In this document: positions 1 through 10,349 of the stretch, in pieces
Numbering within the stretch: the stretch's first letter is position 1
Layout: the number at the start of each line of letters is the position of its first letter
Origin: Juglans regia
Taxonomy: Eukaryota > Streptophyta > Magnoliopsida > Fagales > Juglandaceae
Direction: 5' to 3'
Assembly: GCF_001411555.2 (NCBI RefSeq)
Contig: NC_049901.1
Span: 36,094,838-36,158,837, forward strand
Length of the DNA: 64,000 nucleotides
Made by a program: the position numbers and the translations under genes
The notes under the pieces: generated by a model
What the model saw: only the letters and a program-made list of their open reading frames with translations
Told to the model about the DNA's origin: nothing
Databases searched by the model: none

Positions 1-964
1 ATTTGGTGTCCCAAGTGCCAATAGCAATCATAGCTTGTTTATTTTCTGGTTTTGGATCCTGGTAAGACAAATCAAACTGAAAATAGCATTTTCGAGCTAA
101 GTGTCCTGGTTTATTACAAACCTGATAGATTACTGAATTGTAATCAGTATTACGTGTGGTATTGTTGTAACCAGTACGATTGGAACGACCTCGTCCCCTA
201 GAGTCGCCTCTACCACGATTTTGGGATGGATTGTATTGTCGTTGTGCAACGTTGACAGAGGTAGGTTGAGCGGGAGATGACATCTGGTGTCGAGAAAGTC
301 TGGCTTCAGTGGTGAGCAAAAGCGAGTAAATTTCCTCCATTGTGACCTTGTCAGTGTGAGCCGAGATTGAGGCAACAAAGCTGTCATATTCGTGGCTTAG
401 TCCTGCAAGAACATAGGTGATGACATCTTCACAACTCATAGGTTGTCTTGCAACAGATAATTCATAAGTGAGTTTCTTAATAAAGATAGAATATTTAGTG
501 GCAGTCTTGCTGCCTTTTGTTGCTGTTGCTTGTTGGGTTCGAATCTGCATAGTTCGTGCATGAGATTGGGATGAAAAATCTTCACTTAAAGCATGCCACA
601 CAGCATATGAAGTAGTATGGTTTACTACTTGAGCAAGCACTCATTTAGTAAGAGAAGACATGAGGGTACTTAGAATAAGATTATCTTGGCACAACCAACA
701 AAAGTAGGTAGGATTGGGTGTTTTGGAGATGACATGGGTTTCTGGATTGGAAACAGAGGCAAATTTAGGAGGTTGGGGAATGGTACCATCAAGATATCCA
801 AAGAGGTCTTGGCGAAGAAAATATGGCACCATTTGTGCCTTCCAAAGAATATAATTATCAGAGCTAAGTTTGACAGTTACTATGTTGGACATAGTAAGAA
901 CATAGGGAGATTGAGAGCGTTGAGTATTAATGGTGGTAGAGAAATCAGAAGAAGAGGAAGACAT
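1..964 (-). pseudogene. Copia-type LTR retrotransposon gag (decayed, 5' part)
   Basis: The minus-strand reading frame starts at the Met at 964. It has the typical opening of a plant copia gag polyprotein: a Ser-rich start, then an L-S-S-D-N-Y-x-L-W-K-A-Q motif, and later an ALSEDF stretch. It continues to base 1, so the rest of the element lies outside the window. A TGA at 641-643 interrupts the frame, yet the same frame stays open on both sides, so this is a single nonsense change. The nucleocapsid zinc knuckle at about 86-127 has kept its second Cys, its His and its last Cys, but the first Cys is Tyr (TAT). An Arg/Gly-rich stretch precedes it. Gag would package element RNA; with the stop and the broken knuckle this copy is unlikely to work. 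Family assignment is secure; the exact lineage is not known. Confidence 0.8.
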
Positions 965-994
965 GACTTGTAGACATTAGTCTTTTGATGGCTA

Positions 995-1210
995 ATCTGA
1001 TACCATGTAAAGAAATACAAGATAGGAAATGTTTGAATGAATTATATTTCATTGACACAATTAGGCTTCCAGTTTACATCAGTATATATAAAAACAAATG
1101 TAACTCATTTCCTAAATATTTGCAACACGTCTATACAACTATACAATTATTTTTAAATATCAGCAAGAATTTCGTGGAGATAATTGCTGTGTTATCTACG
1201 GTTTAATGCA
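995..1210 (-). repeat. 5' LTR remnant and primer-binding site of the copia element
   Basis: Read on the minus strand, the sequence directly upstream of gag has a TGGTATCAGA match to the initiator-Met tRNA primer site at 996-1005. It is preceded by an LTR end (TTTACA, at 1006-1011). A TATATA-like box lies at about 1081-1088. The outer end of the LTR cannot be fixed from one copy; 1210 is an estimate. Confidence 0.55.
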
Positions 1211-1910
1211 GGTATAGCAGACTTCATTTCCTAGTCTTCACTAGGATCTTTACTGGAATGATTCTCCTAATCTTCAAGCAGTGATTTCAGATCTTCTACT
1301 GGCTGCTAAGAAAATATTAGGGAAACAAAACTCGGAAGAGCTGGAACTTATGAAGGCTCTGTTTTTTCTAAGAAAATGTTGTGTTCAGAGAAATATACAA
1401 ACTCGTTGTAAACGTGAAATCTCATATATTTATTTTTTGGCTCAATTTTTTTTTTTTTTAAATCAAATTTGTGTTCTTTTTGATTTATAAAAACAAGGTT
1501 CCTAAGTAGCCAAAGGGGAGCACAAGTGGGTCGGTTGCAGGGAAAGGGAAAAACAGGAAACTAGAGGAAGAAGAAGAAGGAAGGAAGAAAGAAAGAAAGG
1601 GGAAAAAAAAAATCTCTTCTTCTTTGGTATTATATGTTCCTAGGTATTGCTGCGGGCCAAGATGGATCGGGCCAAAAATCTATTAGGCGGGCAATGTGCA
1701 GGCCTTTTTTAAATATAGGGTATAATTTATAAAAATAATATTACTTTGTATAAATATCCTGCTTATAAAACATAATTATAAAAATATTGTAAAAAAGATT
1801 GTGCATGTATCATTACAAAAAAATAAAGATATTAACTGATATTTAGTTATTTAAGTTATTCTTGATTTTTTGAATGGAAATTGTCATCAATCATTCATAA
1901 GAGAAACTTA
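1211..1910. other. Intergenic, no gene recognised
   Basis: The stretch is AT-rich with a GA-rich run at about 1562-1600. Open frames are short and show no recognisable domain. Confidence 0.5.
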
Positions 1911-2379
1911 GAGCATTGGCATTGGCTTCATCAAAAGCCTAGCCAAATGCAAAATATGATGAATTTTATCAAAATAGAGCTGTATTGGATTAGCCAAAGA
2001 GATAAGTATGAAGCTTTGAGCTACAGTAAATGGATGGATTTCTTCAAATTTTAAGGGCTACTATTCACTCATCAAATTTATTTTTTATTCACTTTTAATC
2101 TCCAAAGGTATTTTTTCTTCACTTTTAATCTCCAACCGTCTTATAATAATAATGTAATAATCAAATTAAATTATTAATTAACATATGATTATTGTAATTG
2201 TAAAATATGAAAAAAAATAAAAATATTTTTATTAAAAAAATAATATTATATTATTATTTTGATGAATTTAATGGCTAATTCATTGTGAGGTTATGACTAA
2301 GGAGGTTTTAGATTTATAAAAATCATGTACTTTTCATCAAATTTTAAAGATAACTTTGATGAAGCCAATGCCAATGCTC
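1911..2379. mobile_element. MITE with perfect 25-bp terminal inverted repeats
   Basis: Bases 1911-1935 (starting GAGCATTGGCATTGG) are the exact reverse complement of 2355-2379. The 469-bp interior is AT-rich and non-coding. The element is flanked by TTA on the left and TAA on the right, which suits the three-base TWA target of PIF/Harbinger (Tourist) elements, but a TA target of Stowaway type cannot be excluded. The outer end resembles the MITE at 35922-36361. Confidence 0.8.
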
Positions 2380-4330
2380 TAATCCATGACCGGATACATG
2401 CAGGGATATCCCCATATCAATCATTATCTCATAAACTAATTAGTGCATTTGGAGCTCTACCAGTATGCACTATTTCCTTTTGTGACAGGTCTGATCTTCA
2501 CTACTTTTGATTCTCTTTACAGAAAAATGTATAAGAGACAACATTCTGTCTAAATAGACTCAACCTCTACAAACAAACGTCCAAAAAACGAACTCATTTT
2601 TTTTTTTTAAATTTTTACTAAACAATAAGAAAAACAGTAAGATAGATGCGAAAAATGACAGATTACAATTTGGACCAACTCCGGTGGATTTTAGAATCTA
2701 TGACGGCACATGAAGACAACACACTTATCTTTTTTTAGCCACAAAAGTCAGATCTAAAATATTTGATTGTGGCGATTCTGGTGATCTGGCATGGGTGGTG
2801 AGAAAAGTTGCTGGAATGAGTGGCGCGTGAGGACCACGCACGGCGAATTTCGTAAAACCGCCACTATTCTCAGAATGATTTGCGGCCTGTGATTCTTCTT
2901 GTGTTGCACGTGTCTCTTGAGAATTGTCGAAAAATTGTAGATCTGTCTTTTTCGACCTTGAAGGAAACAAAATAAACTAAGAAAATAAACCTACCTTATA
3001 GAAAAAGTGGGTAGACTGAGAAAGGAAGGAAGGAGAGAGAGAAGTCCTCATCCTTCATCAAAAATCAGATTTTGAGTATTTGTTGGATTTATATTGGTAT
3101 TCAAGCTGAAATTGTAGCTGATTTCAGGCTAGCAAGAAGGGCTACCACTTTTCTATTTAAGTTATTATTTATGTTAAATAGAGATCTTTGTATTTTTTTT
3201 GTTTCATATTAAGATTAAACAAAAAATTATTCTATCTTGTAATGTAATTTCTTTTGCGGAAATTTTTGTACACTAATAAGTTCTTAGTTCAACACGAACC
3301 AAAAATGACAATGTGTGAAAAATATTTTTCTCCTCAGAATTACCATTAGTGCAAATTGCATTTTTTTTTTTATCATTTTCTTTCAAACATTTTTTAAGCA
3401 TCCTTAACTATTAAAGAAAAAAAAAAAAAAACCCTATCAATAATTTTGAAAGAGCAAAAAAATGGGACTGTGTCATTTTCCATAACAAAAAGTTTGTGCA
3501 GTTTTGCAAACGAACCCCAAGCTAGCATAAATAAAACGGACCGTATTAATATGGGCGAGAGAGAAAAGAAGACCAAATGAAATGGTGCATAGTGTCGTGA
3601 GAGAAGCTTGTATGATGCGGTGCGTTTCGATGTCTTTCTCCATACGACTTCATTTGCCCAGAAAAAGACTTCCTTTGATCCCCAGAAGACTTCCTTCTAC
3701 ATAGGACTTCCTTCAATACCCAGAAAATGACCAAATTTCATGAAATCAAATCATAGGACTTCATTTGCCAAAAAAATCAAACAGCAAGTGTGTAACAAAA
3801 ACTTACAAGAGTTTTTCATGGATATTTCAATCTTGGAAATTACATGTTACATATCTTGTAGGATCATTTGGTATCTCAATCTTTATATAAAAAAAAAAAG
3901 ACACCATGGGAACCTAATATTTTTGCAAAAGACCTAGAATACAGAGCTGCTAGTTCTTTAGGCAAAAATAAGAGTGAATAGATAGCAACATTGCCTGCCT
4001 CGTCTTCTAGGAGAAGGAACCTTGTCTTCTTGATGCTCCTCGAAAATAAAGAAGCTTTATGATTGGAAAAAGGAAACTTAGAACTGGACGATTGGATCTG
4101 TTGCACACTGAAATCACCGAAGACAGGGGGGATACGGGTTTCTCATAAGAGCATATTCTCTTCTTCGTGTTTTTCCCTTTTTTGTAATTAACAAGTACTG
4201 CTTATGCGTTCAGCCACATCAGGCTCGTATGCAGTGTCGTGTGCGAACTTGCCTTAAAGAGAAGAACTCATTGGAAAAAAAAATAAGCAATTAGAAAGCA
4301 CGGCTCAAAATAAATTTTTTATTAATAGAC
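2380..4330. other. Intergenic, no gene recognised
   Basis: Several poly(A)/poly(T) runs and short open frames occur, none with a domain I recognise. The stretch 2990-3230 has some look of an old LTR (purine run, leader-like text), but no second copy is present to test it. Confidence 0.4.
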
Positions 4331-4714
4331 TAAGGTCTCATTTGATTATACATATGAGATGAGATAAGACAAGAAATTTGTTAATAATAGTAAGATAGTT
4401 TATGAATATTGATAATAGTGAAATAATTTGAGTTAAGACGCTTTATAAGATTTTAGAAAATGAGAGAGAAATAGTTGAATAAACATATTATAAAGTTAAA
4501 ATAACGTTAGAATATTATTTTTTTAATTTTATTTTTATTTTGGGATTTGAAAAAAAATTGAATTATTTTTTGTGTTTTGTTTGGAAGTTTGGAAAAGTTG
4601 TAATGATTAGATGTAAAAATTGAAAATTTGAAATTGAAATGTGTTTATTTTTAAATGGTGTTTGAATATTGAGATGAGATGAGTTGAGACTATCTGTGAA
4701 ACCAAATAGGGCCT
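4331..4714 (+). mobile_element. MITE of the GAGATGAGAT / GTTTGGAT family, copy 1
   Basis: The left end reads TCATTTGATTATACA followed by GAGATGAGATAAGAC; the right end has GAGATGAGATGAGTTGAGAC and then AACCAAATAGGGCC, so the ends are imperfect inverted repeats. The core shares the phrase 'gaaaaagttg...gaattgtttattatattttg' in degenerate form with copies at 5929, 7751, 29524, 32080 and 32750. It is non-coding. The superfamily is not clear. Confidence 0.6.
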
Positions 4715-4817
4715 AAATGCTCAAAATAGAGTTGTCATTGAGGAGGTTGATTTAGCTATTTAGATTGTTATGTATCACTTTGATCTAGGTATGGTGAGGT
4801 ACTGCTGCAACCAAAAT

Positions 4818-5150
4818 GTGTTGGGTTTGTAGAGTCTGATACATTATTGTGAAGTTTGACTCGATGACTCAAGAGTTCGCTTGATGCTCGCTTGAATGAA
4901 TATCAGATAGAGAGTTCGTTCGACATCTCGCTTAAGCTAATAACCCAAAAATTGTGAAATTAGGGTTTCCGCCATACAACATTATATATATACTTATTAT
5001 GAATAGTATGGTCAGTTCTAAAACAGTGTATTTCACACAGTGTACTTGGATATTTTTCAAGAGAATAAAGTCATCTGCAATTCTGTAGACGTAAGCATAT
5101 TGTCGAACTATATAAATTTTTTTGCCGTGTAATTGATTTCTTGTTTTGTT
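4818..5150 (+). repeat. LTR-like fragment (possible solo LTR)
   Basis: It starts TGTTGGGTTTGTAG and contains degenerate TCGCTTGA/GTTCGCTTG phrases like those in the copia LTRs at 34657-35208. A TATATATATA box lies at 4983-4992. No partner LTR or target-site duplication was found, so the call is tentative. Confidence 0.35.
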
Positions 5151-5199
5151 TTTTATTTCCTTATATCATTTTCACAGCAGGACAATGTGTTTCTATAGA

Positions 5200-5450
5200 T
5201 GGAAAATGCTAGTCTTCTCGCTAGAAGTCACTACTGAAACTTTTTTTATTTATTATTTTTTACTCAATGATTAAGTAAGTATTTTTTAATAATATTATGT
5301 ATTTTTTTAATTTTTTTAAATATTTAAAAGCGTTAAAAAATACATGAAAAAAAAAAAAGCCAAAAAAAAGCTAAAAAAAAAAACCAGAAAACAATTAATG
5401 GGAGCCCCCAGCGGCAGTGGGAGTAGCACCACCCTTCTATATATAGATTG
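5200..5450. mobile_element. MITE related to the Mutator-like foldback element
   Basis: The left end GGAAAATGCTAGTC and the right end CAGCGGCAGTGGGAGTAGCACC form an imperfect inverted pair. The right end matches the GCCCCGCTGGGGCTCCC ends of the foldback element at 24429-25128, and the interior is the same kind of A/T sequence with 'gattaagtaagtattttttaat'. Confidence 0.5.
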
Positions 5451-5928
5451 TTGTAGGTGCTTTCAGCTGTAAATCAACACATACTTCATTGTGGATTTTC
5501 GAGCTTGGCGACTCTAACCCAAGACTTGAGAATGGAGTACGGCTCCATAACTCATGCAATAGAGTTGTTGATGTTCAGAACTAGAAGATCTAATGTGCCA
5601 TATTGAAGATGAAGTGGGCAGTTCTATAGCCATGGGAACTTTGGAGATGCGATACCATGTGAGAAGCATGTATCCAATTGATTATTAAATTCAAATTTTA
5701 AAATTTATCTTTCGTATCAAATTATTTTATATAACCAATATATGGTGCAGAGCACTTAGAATAATAATAATACTTAAAAGAAAATGTTTTGTAAATTTTA
5801 AGATATGTAAGTCCCAAACATTCTATTTGAAAAAGTGATCAAATTTACACTCATTTAAAATGAGTGCGTGTGGCTTTCACACACTCATTCATAATGTTTC
5901 AACCATATTAATGTAGCTACCCTATAGC

Positions 5929-6152
5929 TCGGTTTGGATTGAGAAACACTCTCAATCCATTTTATTTCATCTCATCATTATAATTTATACAAATTTTTAC
6001 ATAAAATATAATAAATAATTTAACTTTTTCAGATATCAAAATAATAATAATATTAAAAAATAATATTTTAATAATATTTTATTTAATTATTAATTTTTAC
6101 TTTAATTCATTTCATCTCATCTCAACTCACTATAAAAACCTAACCTAAATGC
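5929..6152 (-). mobile_element. MITE of the GAGATGAGAT / GTTTGGAT family, copy 2
   Basis: The sequence opens with CGGTTTGGATTGAGAAACACT and ends with CATCTCATCTCAACTCACTA, the reverse orientation of copy 1. It carries the shared core 'cataaaatataataaataatttaactttttc'. Confidence 0.65.
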
Positions 6153-6779
6153 ACCAATCCATATGCATGCATCTTTTTAATCTTTGCTACCTAGAAAATA
6201 TTATCAGGCAGTACAGCTGGTAATTGCCGGCAAATCTAATTAGCCGCCTCAAACATTCATGCTCAATATTTTTTTAATAAAAAGAAAAATACCCTATTTA
6301 TTTTTATAACCCCTAATATAATTCGTTTAACATGAGTTCTAATATGCCTTTGAATTTTACCTTGAATTTGATTAATATATGCCGTGACAGATTTCATAAA
6401 AAATAAAAATAAAAACACAAAAGATAATATATGTCGTTTACCCCTCCCTCTAAAAAAACACGTTTTTTTTTTTTTTTTTTACAGCCAACAATAATTGTCG
6501 GTGTAATTAAGGATTAGATCATGTTCTTAGCATATTTTCAAACGCTCAAATATTATTATTGAGAAAAGATATTTATAATTATAAATTGTGTAATTATTGT
6601 GTAATCATTTTGAAAAAAGTGAATAAAATATATGACTCACATGAATTTTTTTTTTTAATTATAGATTTAACTCTTTTTCAAAACGATTACGTGATATTTA
6701 TATACTTCATGATTATATATAGAATTACTCTATTTTATATGTCTCTCTCCAGAGAAAAAAAAGTATTGTTATATGTCTC
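6153..6779. other. Intergenic, no gene recognised
   Basis: AT-rich sequence with a 20-base T run at 6463-6480. No domain or RNA gene was recognised. Confidence 0.4.
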
Positions 6780-7690
6780 ATCACTTGTGAAAGAGGAAAT
6801 TCAATGGAACATTCTGTTACTATTTGATCATTATCTGTTTGACACGAAATATTTATATTTTCTTGTCGTTGGTCGTAGATACTTTAGACTTTTATTCCTT
6901 TTAATCTTATAGAATTTTTTTAATGTTTTTTCTTGGTCGGATATTTGTATTGTAGGAATTTCAAAGTTTGACAAATTCAGGCCGACAAAACTAAGCTCAA
7001 GGGGCTGCAATGTCAAGTCCCTGAAGTAAGTTACAAGTTGGATAGGATAGAGACCGATATTTATTAATATTTTATACAAGAGATCAAATGTATTTTGAAT
7101 GGATGAATTGGAGGATGATTTGTACCCTTTTTTTTTTTTTAAAATTTATTTATAATGATTAAGGAAGTAATTATTATTAAATTTATGTAATTATTTAAAA
7201 AAAAATGTTAAAAAAAAACTGCAATTATAGTGATGGATTAGTTGAAACTCTCGGTTCAGTATCAGTGTCGTTTATATAAATTGCAACTTTACAAAAGTCT
7301 TTGAAATCTGTCCATTGATCTCCTTAATTAAAATTTAAAGGTAAGGGTAAGATCCCTCCTGTACTTTATTATTTAATTTTCTACCTGAAATTAATTATAA
7401 AATATGGATGAGGATTTTAATTTTTCTCAACCCCATAGTATGTTCTGTGATTGAAAAACAAAAACAAAAACCTTAAATTTGAGACCCGAATTTTGCATTA
7501 TTATAATTTTTTTTTTAAATTGTTTTTTTGGATGAAAACGACTTATGATCGATGTCACGTATTGTAAAATTAATGAAAAAAAGAAGTCAAAGAAAATACT
7601 TAAAATTTGAATGGGGATGTAATATATAAAAATTTTCAAAAATAAAAAATAAAAATTGAAATGAACATATATATTATCACTGGATGCCAT
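6780..7690 (+). repeat. Segmental duplication, copy A (uninterrupted)
   Basis: Three blocks here recur farther right in the same order and orientation. The block at about 6855-6935 recurs at about 9175-9255. The block at about 7285-7402 recurs at 21025-21130. The block from 7394 (ATTATAAAATATGGA) onward recurs from 22348. Copy A lacks the gypsy element and the 1.2-kb insertion found in copy B, so it preserves the pre-insertion sequence. No coding function was seen in it. Confidence 0.65.
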
Positions 7691-7750
7691 CGTTTTTCTT
7701 TTTCTTTGTATTAATCAAATAGCATTTGAGATTTTAATAGTAGTGGGCTT

Positions 7751-7964
7751 AGTGCTCAGTTTAGATTGAGAAATACTCTTAACCCATATCATTTCATCAT
7801 AATAATTTTTACAAATTCTCATATAAAATATAATAAACAATTTAACTTTTTCAAAATTTAAAACAATAATAATATTAAAAAATAATATTCCAACAATATT
7901 TTATTCAACTTTTAACTTTCATCTCAATCTATCTTATTTCAACTCACTATCCAAACATAACCGC
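7751..7964 (-). mobile_element. MITE of the GAGATGAGAT / GTTTGGAT family, copy 3
   Basis: It opens CAGTTTAGATTGAGAAATACTC and ends with TTCAACTCACTATCCAAAC. The interior aligns by eye with copy 2 (5929-6152). Confidence 0.65.
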
Positions 7965-8460
7965 CTCATGTATATATTTGGTCATTTTCTTAATAAATGC
8001 ATGTGAACGAGTTATCATGATCAATAGACACTTCTTGATCACCCCTTTTTCCCGTCAAATTTTATCCCATAGATATGGCGATATGTCGTTTGGTGGGTTT
8101 ATGTTGATTGGTATTAGTATGGGGTCATCAATCATGGATGTGTACTCAAAGGTTATTGATTGTAGTTAAGGATGAAAGAGAATATCTAGGAAGATTTGTG
8201 AGTTTGTATGGATTTGGAAGAAAATGAGCCTATTTTTATCCAACTTTGGTAATAGTTGCTTTGGTAGGTGCTAAAAAGGATTAGACGCAATGGTGATACA
8301 TTTAAGAAATCTTAACGTTAGGCATGTTGAAGTTATCAGAGTGAGCAATAGAAACATGATACCCATTACTATGATGGTTTAGAGTAAATCTCATGAACAA
8401 ATTATGATGGGTTGATCATGTTGCAGTATGAATTTATGGTCGTTAATGGATAACATATGA

Positions 8461-8905
8461 TGTGATACCCTATATGATAAGGATAAGAGTATGTGGTGTA
8501 TTGGATCTCACATTGCTTGGAAAGGACAAGTTCTTGCTCTTTATAATGTTCCAACGGGACTCCAATTGTATCATTGACTAGTCATTTTGGAGTATAGGCT
8601 ATATGGTTAAGGCTTTCCATTTGAGTATTACAAATAGTATCAGAGTCTATCCCGACTAGAAATGTGAGACTTAAGTAGTGCCACCTACGAATGATGGGTC
8701 CGACGAGGATGTCGGAAATTTAAAAGGAGGAGATTGTGATACCCTATATGATAAAGATAAGAGTAGGTGGTGTATGAGATCCCCCGTTACTTGGGAATGA
8801 GAAATTCTTGCTCTTTATAATGTTTCAATGGTACTCCAATTGTATCATTAACTAGTTATTTTAGATTATATGACATGTGATTAGGACTTTTTGTTGGGTG
8901 TTACA
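8461..8905 (+). mobile_element. TRIM: miniature LTR retrotransposon
   Basis: Two directly repeated 171-172 bp LTRs (8461-8632 and 8735-8905) both start TGTGATACCCTATATGATAA and end in TTACA. Right after the first LTR lies a primer-binding-like AGTATCAGAGTC (8636-8647), a near match to the initiator-Met tRNA primer site. Right before the second LTR lies a polypurine tract, AAAAGGAGGAGA (8722-8733). The internal part is only 102 bp and has no gene. This is the defining structure of TRIM elements, which move with proteins supplied by other retrotransposons. The LTRs differ at many positions, so the insertion is old. A clean 5-bp target duplication is not visible. Confidence 0.85.
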
Positions 8906-9129
8906 CTATCGTCCATGTCCTATTTTTTCTTGGCTGCTCAACCACAAGCCCATGCGGCTAAGCCTCTCCGACCATCTCTCTCCCTCCCTCTACCACTCAC
9001 ATTCTATTATGGATGATGATACAACTACAACTCTTTTACTACTCAATTCAAATCAACTAATGTAATTATGTCACTTCATTAAAAAAATATTTTTAATTTT
9101 ACATAATTACTCTTCATTTTAAAATAGTT

Positions 9130-9255
9130 GTAGATTTATCATTTTTCTTCTATTACCATTTGATCAGTTGGAATTTACGTTCTTGTTGTTGGTCGCAGAT
9201 ATTTTAGACTTTTATTCCTTTTGGTCTTGTAAAAATTTTCTTTTAATGTTTTTTC
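9130..9255 (+). repeat. Segmental duplication, copy B (left fragment)
   Basis: The text 'ttggtcgcagatattttagacttttattcctttt' up to the run before TTTTTTCGG matches 6860-6935 in copy A. It ends where the gypsy sequence starts. Confidence 0.55.
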
Positions 9256-9601
9256 GGCCTCTAGTAGTTCCACTATCTCAATGGCTCTAACATCAATCTT
9301 TGTAGCTTCACGGATTTTGTCACAAATCCTTCATTCGGCCCCACTCAAGGCCAACATAGAAGACTTCTCCTCCTCATGCACTAACCACAAAATTGAGCTT
9401 CCCTCTTTTCTACTCAAGGCATCCACTACTTTGTTTTCCTTGCCTGGTTGGTAGATGATGTCATATTCAAATCCAAGCAACTTCACTAAGAACTTGTTGC
9501 TCGAGTGTCACTATTTTTTGTTGAAGCAAATGCCTTAATGCTTGTTAATCCGTGACAATGGTAAACTTTCTTCCCAACAAGTAAGGTCTCCACACCTTCA
9601 C
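9255..9601 (-). pseudogene. Ty3/gypsy pol fragment: end of RNase H domain
   Basis: The minus strand encodes, in one recognisable but imperfect frame, the end of a gypsy RNase H: a D-Q-Q-A-L-R-H-L stretch, then E-Y-D-I-I-Y-Q-P-G-K-E-N, then V-D-A-L-S-R. The frame joins in order with the pol sequence at 12774, because the hAT element 9602-12765 has cut it in two. Nothing recognisable as integrase follows toward lower coordinates, so the 3' half of the gypsy element is missing at about 9255. Confidence 0.75.
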
Positions 9602-10317
9602 TAAGACTGTTCATCCGGGCCAGGTTTTTTCCTGGCTAGGTCCGGTTCCCGTTATCCGGGTTCCAGTTATGGGTTTCGGCTTGGAATAATCCCGGGCTGG
9701 TACCCGCTTTTTAAAACCCGGGCCTATCCGGCCCCAATGCGGGTTTTTACACTTGGTACCCATTTCAAACCCGGTTCTCGGGTTTAGCTATAAAAGGCCT
9801 CGTTACCAGCTTACCCGAGTCCCGGAGATGCCCTAACCCCCCACGCCTCGAATCAGTCTCTCATCTACTCTCTCTCTCTCTCTCTCTCTCTCCTCTACGA
9901 AGTCGATGCCCTATGCCTCCCGAAATCAGTCTCTCATATGCTCTGTCACTCTCTCATCTGCTCTATCTCTCACTCTCTGCTCTGCGTTTGCGATACCCTA
10001 GCCCCTCCCGAAATCACTCTCTCATCAGCTCTATCTCTTTCTCTGCCATCTACGATGCTGAACGGTGGAAGTGCTTGAGCTTGGGATCTAAGAGATTAGA
10101 ACGTATTTCCGTTTGGGTATGTTTTCTTTCTTCCCTTTGTTTTGTTCTCTCTTTGTTGATTTTGGATTTTTTTTTTATGAGAATGTTTGAATGTTAGAGG
10201 AGTATTTTTATGGGTTAGATCTGTTTAGCTGCAAAATGTTAGAGCTGTGGGTTATTATTATTTGGAAGATTTGTTTATATTTGTTTAGATTTATTTAGAT
10301 ATGTTATATCCAAAAAC

Positions 10318-10349
<32 letters not shown>

